From JAJPKK01 sp963807015 (GTDB lineage: Bacteria; Pseudomonadota; Alphaproteobacteria; Rhizobiales; Xanthobacteraceae): a stretch of DNA of 64,000 nt. Positions 60,468-64,000 of this stretch are shown here, piece by piece. Location: assembly GCA_963807015.1 (NCBI GenBank), contig CAWEAS010000028.1, forward strand, positions 186,001 to 250,000, given 5' to 3'. Below the pieces are notes generated by a model. It was not told where the DNA came from and did not search any database. It saw only the letters and a program-made list of their open reading frames with translations. Every line of letters begins with the position of its first letter. Positions within the stretch are counted from its first letter, which is position 1. Both the position numbers and the translations under genes were made by a program.

Positions 60468-62057
60468 TCAGCGATTCAACAGGTCCGCGATCACGGCCTG
60501 TGCCGCGTTATGGCCGGGTGCGCCGGTCACGCCGCCGCCGGGATGGGACCCCGAGCCGCACAGGTAGAGGCCGGGCACCGGCATGCGATAGTCGGCGGAG
60601 CCGAGCATCGGGCGCGCCGAGAACAGTTGATCGAGAGTCAGCGCGCCGTGGAAGATGTCACCGTTGGGCAAGCCGAACATCCGCTCCAGGTCGAACGGCG
60701 ACAAACTCTGCCGCGCGATCACGCTCGCCTTGAAGCCGGGCGCGTAGGTCTCGACGGTGTCGAGCATCAGGTCGGCGACGCAGTCGCGGTGCTGCTCCCA
60801 TGACGAACCGTCGGCAAAGCGCGGCGCGACATGCTGGCAGAACAGGCTCGCGACATGCATGCCGGGTGGCGCCAGGCTGTCATCGAGGGTCGAGGGGATC
60901 AGCATCTCGATGATGGGCGCCCGGCTCCAGCCGTGGCGAACGCAATCGCGATAGGCCGCGTCCATGTAGCCGAGGCTCGGTGCCAGGATGATGCCCGCCG
61001 TATGATGATCGCCTGTGCCCGGCAGCGCGGAAAAATCCGGCAGCCGCGACAGTGCAACATTCATGCGGAACGTGCCGGAGCCCGCCTTCCAATTCTTCAT
61101 GCGTTTCGCCACTGTGGGGGCAACGGCCTCTCGCGGCACCAGCGCCTGGAAGAGGTATTGCGGATTGACGTTCGCAATGACGGCACGGGCGCGGACCGGC
61201 GTGCCGTCGGCCAACACAACGCCGGCGGCCCGATCGCGCTCCAGGATGAGTTCGCGCACGGCGGAGTGCACATCGATCCGCACGCCGTTTGAGCCGGCCG
61301 CCTTGGCCATCGCCTGCGTGATCGCCCCCATGCCGCCGATCGCGTGGCCCCATACGCCGGACTTGCCGTTCACGTCGCCGAACACATGATGCAGCAGCAC
61401 ATAGGCAGAGCCGCGCGTGTAAGGGCTCGCGAAGTTGCCGACTACGGCGTCGAAGCCAAGCACCGCCTTGATCGGATCGGACTCGAACCAAGCATCAAGC
61501 ATGTCGCCGGCTGACCGACGAAACAGCCGGACTGCGGCCTTGAGGGCGCCGGCCCGCCACAGGCTTTTGCCGATGGCGGCGAACTTGCCGAGTTCGAGGA
61601 CGGCGTCGCGCGCCTCCGCAAGTTTGAGGTTGGGCGGCGCGGAGAGCAGCAGGCCGCGCAGCACACCGGCAACGCGGCTCATCTCGGCCTGATAGTCGCT
61701 ATAGCGTGCCGCATCCTTGGCGCTGAACTTTGCGATCTCGCGCTCGGTGCGCCCCTCTCCGCTCAGGAGGTAGCCCCCATCAGGCAGTGGCAGAAAATTC
61801 TGGGCGCGGCGCTCGACGACGCGCAAACCATGCGCGTTGAGCTTGAGATCGCGGATGATCTTGGGCTGGAGGAGCCCAACGGTGTACGCCGCGGTCGAAT
61901 TGCGGAAGCCCGGATGGAATTCCTCCGTCACGCAGGCACCGCCGACCACGCCGCGCCGTTCGAGCACCCGCACCCTCAAGCCCGCCATGCCGAGATAGGC
62001 CGCGCAGACGAGCCCATTGTGGCCGGCACCGATGACGACGGCATCAAGATCGGACAT
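60468..62057 (-). CDS. FAD-dependent phytoene-desaturase-like oxidoreductase
   Basis: A 529-residue flavoprotein. The FAD-binding N-terminus is LDAVVIGAGHNGLVCAAYLG, then VLERRGVVGGACVTEEFHPG. The C-terminal motif PVPGLYLCGSGSHPGGGVTG closes the domain. The form matches the PYROXD2/CrtI-like group, which oxidises or isomerises polyenes or unknown substrates. No carotenoid genes are near. The start is next to a divergent small-membrane-protein gene at 62181. Confidence 0.85.
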   Translation of the reverse strand: MSDLDAVVIGAGHNGLVCAAYLGMAGLRVRVLERRGVVGGACVTEEFHPGFRNSTAAYTVGLLQPKIIRDLKLNAHGLRVVERRAQNFLPLPDGGYLLSGEGRTEREIAKFSAKDAARYSDYQAEMSRVAGVLRGLLLSAPPNLKLAEARDAVLELGKFAAIGKSLWRAGALKAAVRLFRRSAGDMLDAWFESDPIKAVLGFDAVVGNFASPYTRGSAYVLLHHVFGDVNGKSGVWGHAIGGMGAITQAMAKAAGSNGVRIDVHSAVRELILERDRAAGVVLADGTPVRARAVIANVNPQYLFQALVPREAVAPTVAKRMKNWKAGSGTFRMNVALSRLPDFSALPGTGDHHTAGIILAPSLGYMDAAYRDCVRHGWSRAPIIEMLIPSTLDDSLAPPGMHVASLFCQHVAPRFADGSSWEQHRDCVADLMLDTVETYAPGFKASVIARQSLSPFDLERMFGLPNGDIFHGALTLDQLFSARPMLGSADYRMPVPGLYLCGSGSHPGGGVTGAPGHNAAQAVIADLLNR

Positions 62058-62180
62058 GAGGCCTCACGCGTCGTGCGGGCATCTGCTCCGCATGATGCTG
62101 TTAATGCGTTGCCCCCGAAGCCCGGCTACGAGCGGGAACTATTGCGTAGGATGCCGCCATACTTGAAGGAATAAATCACG

Positions 62181-62594
62181 ATGGAAAAAGCAAAGCTTTA
62201 CTCGCCCAATCAGGTTGCCGGCGGCTCGTTCCTGGGCGGCCCATTCATGGCGGTCTTCACGCTGTGGTGGAACTTTCGCGCTCTGGGCAACCGTACGGGT
62301 ACGGCACAAACGCTCATCTGGGGCGCGGCATTCATCGTGGCCGTGCTCGCCATACTTCCGTTTCTTCCCGAGAAATTTCCGAACTACGTGCTCCCCATTG
62401 TATACATGGTCGTCGCTCGCCAGATCGCTGACAGATATCAATTGTCAAAGGAAGCGATCGCAAAATCCGAACAGTTCACGTTCGTATCGAACTGGGTGGT
62501 TGTCGGCATCGCCATCGGCTTGCTGCTGGCTTTCTTCGCCGTCGCCGTCGTCGAGTTCATCGGCTTGGTGCAACTGGGAGTCCTCACGTTTTGA
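62181..62594 (+). CDS. Membrane protein of unknown function (137 residues)
   Basis: The protein has MEKAKLYSPNQVAGGSFLGG followed by about four helices, including QTLIWGAAFIVAVLAILPFL and VVVGIAIGLLLAFFAVAVVE. No family is recognised. It lies convergent with the esterase gene at 62620 and divergent from the oxidoreductase gene. Nothing more can be said. Confidence 0.6.
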   Translation: MEKAKLYSPNQVAGGSFLGGPFMAVFTLWWNFRALGNRTGTAQTLIWGAAFIVAVLAILPFLPEKFPNYVLPIVYMVVARQIADRYQLSKEAIAKSEQFTFVSNWVVVGIAIGLLLAFFAVAVVEFIGLVQLGVLTF

Positions 62595-62619
62595 GCGGGT
62601 CATCCCATTTGAGCGCTAC

Positions 62620-63666
62620 TCAGCGCTGCATGTGCGAATCGAAGAAGCGTGCGATTTCCTCGAAGGCTTCGCGCGTCTCCGGCGCATCCGGGTTCATCGT
62701 ATATTGGGCATGGGACACGGCTTCGAAGACCTGAAGCGCGGCCTCGACGCCTGCCTGCCGCAGCTTGCGATGTGTGCGTACCGTCAAACTGAGGAACAGA
62801 TCGCGGGTGCCTGAAGTCAGAATGGTCGGCGGGAATCCATGCAGATCGCCGTAGATCGGTGAGAGCATCGGATCCTTGAGATCGCGCCCGCCGGCATAAA
62901 GATATGCCGAGTCCTTCAGGTATCCGTCATACGAGACCTGAAAATTATCGACGAGGTTGTTCGTATAGAAAGTGTCGCCGGTCTTGGTGAGATCGGACCA
63001 AGGCGATCCGGGCGCGATCGCTGCCGGCACCGCGAAGCCGTCCTGCTTTGCGCGCAGCACGAGCGCCATCGAAAGCCCGCCCCCGGTCGACGTTCCGAAT
63101 ACCGCAATCCTCTGCGGCGGCGTCGTCTTGAGCAACTCGCGATAGACGGCAACGCAGTCGTCGAGCGCTGCAGGATAGGGCGCATCGCTGCTTGTGCGGT
63201 AATCAACCGAGATGACCTTGGCACGGCCGAACGCGGCCATGAGCATGCCTTCGCGCGTGCCGGCCTCGCCGGGGTTGAGAACGTACGCGCCACCGTGAAA
63301 GTGCAGGAACACGCGATTTTGGTTTTCCGCCGCAATCGTCTGCGGCGTGAGGACGAACGCTTTGACGCCGCCGATCGTCGTCGGCTCGATGCGGACGCCG
63401 AGCTTCTGGCGCATTCCCGGCAAGATGGCCTTCGCATTGTCGGCGATCCGCGTGACCAGCGCTTTCCATTCCGCGATGTCCTTGGGATGGATGTCCCACG
63501 GCGCCGGCGGCGCCGCCACGAGCGCGCGCATTTGCGGACTGACGTCGTCCGGGACCGGCAGGAAATAGCCCGGGATGTCCCGGCCCTTCTCGGTCGCCTG
63601 TGTCTGGGCGAGACAAGGGCCCGCGCTGGCGGCAATGAGAACTGCGATCGCCGTACTGCGCAACAT
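62620..63666 (-). CDS. Exported HSL-type alpha/beta-hydrolase (esterase)
   Basis: A 348-residue esterase with a signal peptide (TAIAVLIAASAGPCLAQ). The oxyanion-hole motif HGGA is in VFLHFHGGAYVL and the nucleophile is in GTSTGGGLS. The Asp is in SGTRDLFLS and the His in AVSHAQYTM, as in hormone-sensitive-lipase esterases. It acts on short-chain esters in the periplasm. GGAGGAGACG precedes the ATG at 63666. Confidence 0.88.
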   Translation of the reverse strand: MLRSTAIAVLIAASAGPCLAQTQATEKGRDIPGYFLPVPDDVSPQMRALVAAPPAPWDIHPKDIAEWKALVTRIADNAKAILPGMRQKLGVRIEPTTIGGVKAFVLTPQTIAAENQNRVFLHFHGGAYVLNPGEAGTREGMLMAAFGRAKVISVDYRTSSDAPYPAALDDCVAVYRELLKTTPPQRIAVFGTSTGGGLSMALVLRAKQDGFAVPAAIAPGSPWSDLTKTGDTFYTNNLVDNFQVSYDGYLKDSAYLYAGGRDLKDPMLSPIYGDLHGFPPTILTSGTRDLFLSLTVRTHRKLRQAGVEAALQVFEAVSHAQYTMNPDAPETREAFEEIARFFDSHMQR

Positions 63667-63833
63667 GAACGTCTCCTCCAACTCGGTGTGGAAGAGATTA
63701 TTTCATCTTCACCGCGGCTGAGACAAGCCGCTGATTTGCGATCACCATCTTCCGGTGGAGCTGCGAACCGCTTGCGTTAGGCCGGCATCACGTGGAACCG
63801 CAGCAACCAGAGAAAAACGAACGACGGCCACCG

Positions 63834-63971
63834 TCAGCGCTGGACCAAATTGAACATGGCGAGGAAGCCGAAGCCAAGCGCGACGTAGGACGCACATATC
63901 AAAATCGCGAAGAGCAGGTGCGAGATTTTGTCTTCAGCCGGTGATATCTGCGTTTCAGAGTGGACGGACAT
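63834..63971 (-). CDS. Small single-helix membrane protein (45 residues)
   Basis: The gene encodes MSVHSETQISPAEDKISHLL followed by one helix (FAILICASYVALGFGFLAMF) and NLVQR. GGGAGG lies five bases before the ATG. It lies 167 bp upstream of the esterase gene on the same strand. The function is not recognised. It is close to the window end, so its neighbours beyond are unknown. Confidence 0.6.
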   Translation of the reverse strand: MSVHSETQISPAEDKISHLLFAILICASYVALGFGFLAMFNLVQR

Positions 63972-64000
63972 TTTTACCTCCCGATCGATTTGATCGCGAC

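Overview
The window is about 64 kb of high-GC DNA. It looks like an alphaproteobacterium of the order Hyphomicrobiales (Rhizobiales), close to Bradyrhizobium, Rhodopseudomonas or Pseudolabrys. That placement is an inference from three things: the long C-terminally extended IF-1, the many stand-alone periplasmic solute-binding proteins, and several intergenic palindromic repeats of the GTAGCCCGGATGAGCG type. I saw no rRNA, tRNA, CRISPR, insertion sequence or prophage. About 55 protein genes can be supported, including two small membrane proteins of 38 and 45 residues.

Layout. 0-8 kb: tail of a cytochrome c-like gene, an exported thiamine-diphosphate enzyme with a twin-arginine signal, three NMT1-type solute-binding proteins without a permease or ATPase (one frameshifted), a cytosine-deaminase-like amidohydrolase and a 2-oxoglutarate/Fe(II) oxygenase. 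8-15.8 kb: alpha-2-macroglobulin and penicillin-binding protein 1C, overlapping by four bases, a periplasmic defence and peptidoglycan pair. 15.9-27.8 kb: a sulfide-related island. It holds a molybdate-type binding protein, a Tat-exported DsrE-like protein, a three-gene membrane module, a two-cysteine ArsR regulator of the SqrR/BigR kind, sulfide:quinone oxidoreductase with its three catalytic cysteines, two DUF2892 proteins, an RND efflux pair and an AhpD-like protein. The promoters of the regulator gene and of the DUF2892-sqr unit have the same geometry and the same CTAAWTTAG core over the -10 box.

28-38 kb: a DTW-domain tRNA-modifying enzyme, a lone xanthine-dehydrogenase-type molybdenum subunit, a repeat-rich gap, a LysR and aldo/keto reductase divergent pair, remnants of a winged-helix/TPR regulator, a complete NMT1/SsuA-type ABC importer, and infA. 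38-40 kb: a GRAM-like membrane protein, an orphan Bug-type binding protein and a small cytochrome c. 40.2-50.6 kb: a cell-envelope block with an alpha/beta-hydrolase anchored by one membrane helix, an exported protein of unknown function, an APC transporter, an MBOAT O-acyltransferase, a small membrane protein and three SGNH hydrolases. It resembles polysaccharide O-acetylation modules but has no glycosyltransferases. 50.7-64 kb: selA (frameshifted and flanked by repeats), a YncE-type beta-propeller, ligA, a fluoroacetyl-CoA-thioesterase-like hotdog protein, an HpaB pseudogene, a MocR regulator, DUF983, a SET-domain protein, a phytoene-desaturase-like oxidoreductase and an HSL-type esterase.

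Three otherwise intact genes (a binding protein, the alpha-2-macroglobulin and selA) each carry one extra base in a short repeat or homopolymer. This could be sequence error or early decay, and the raw reads would decide.
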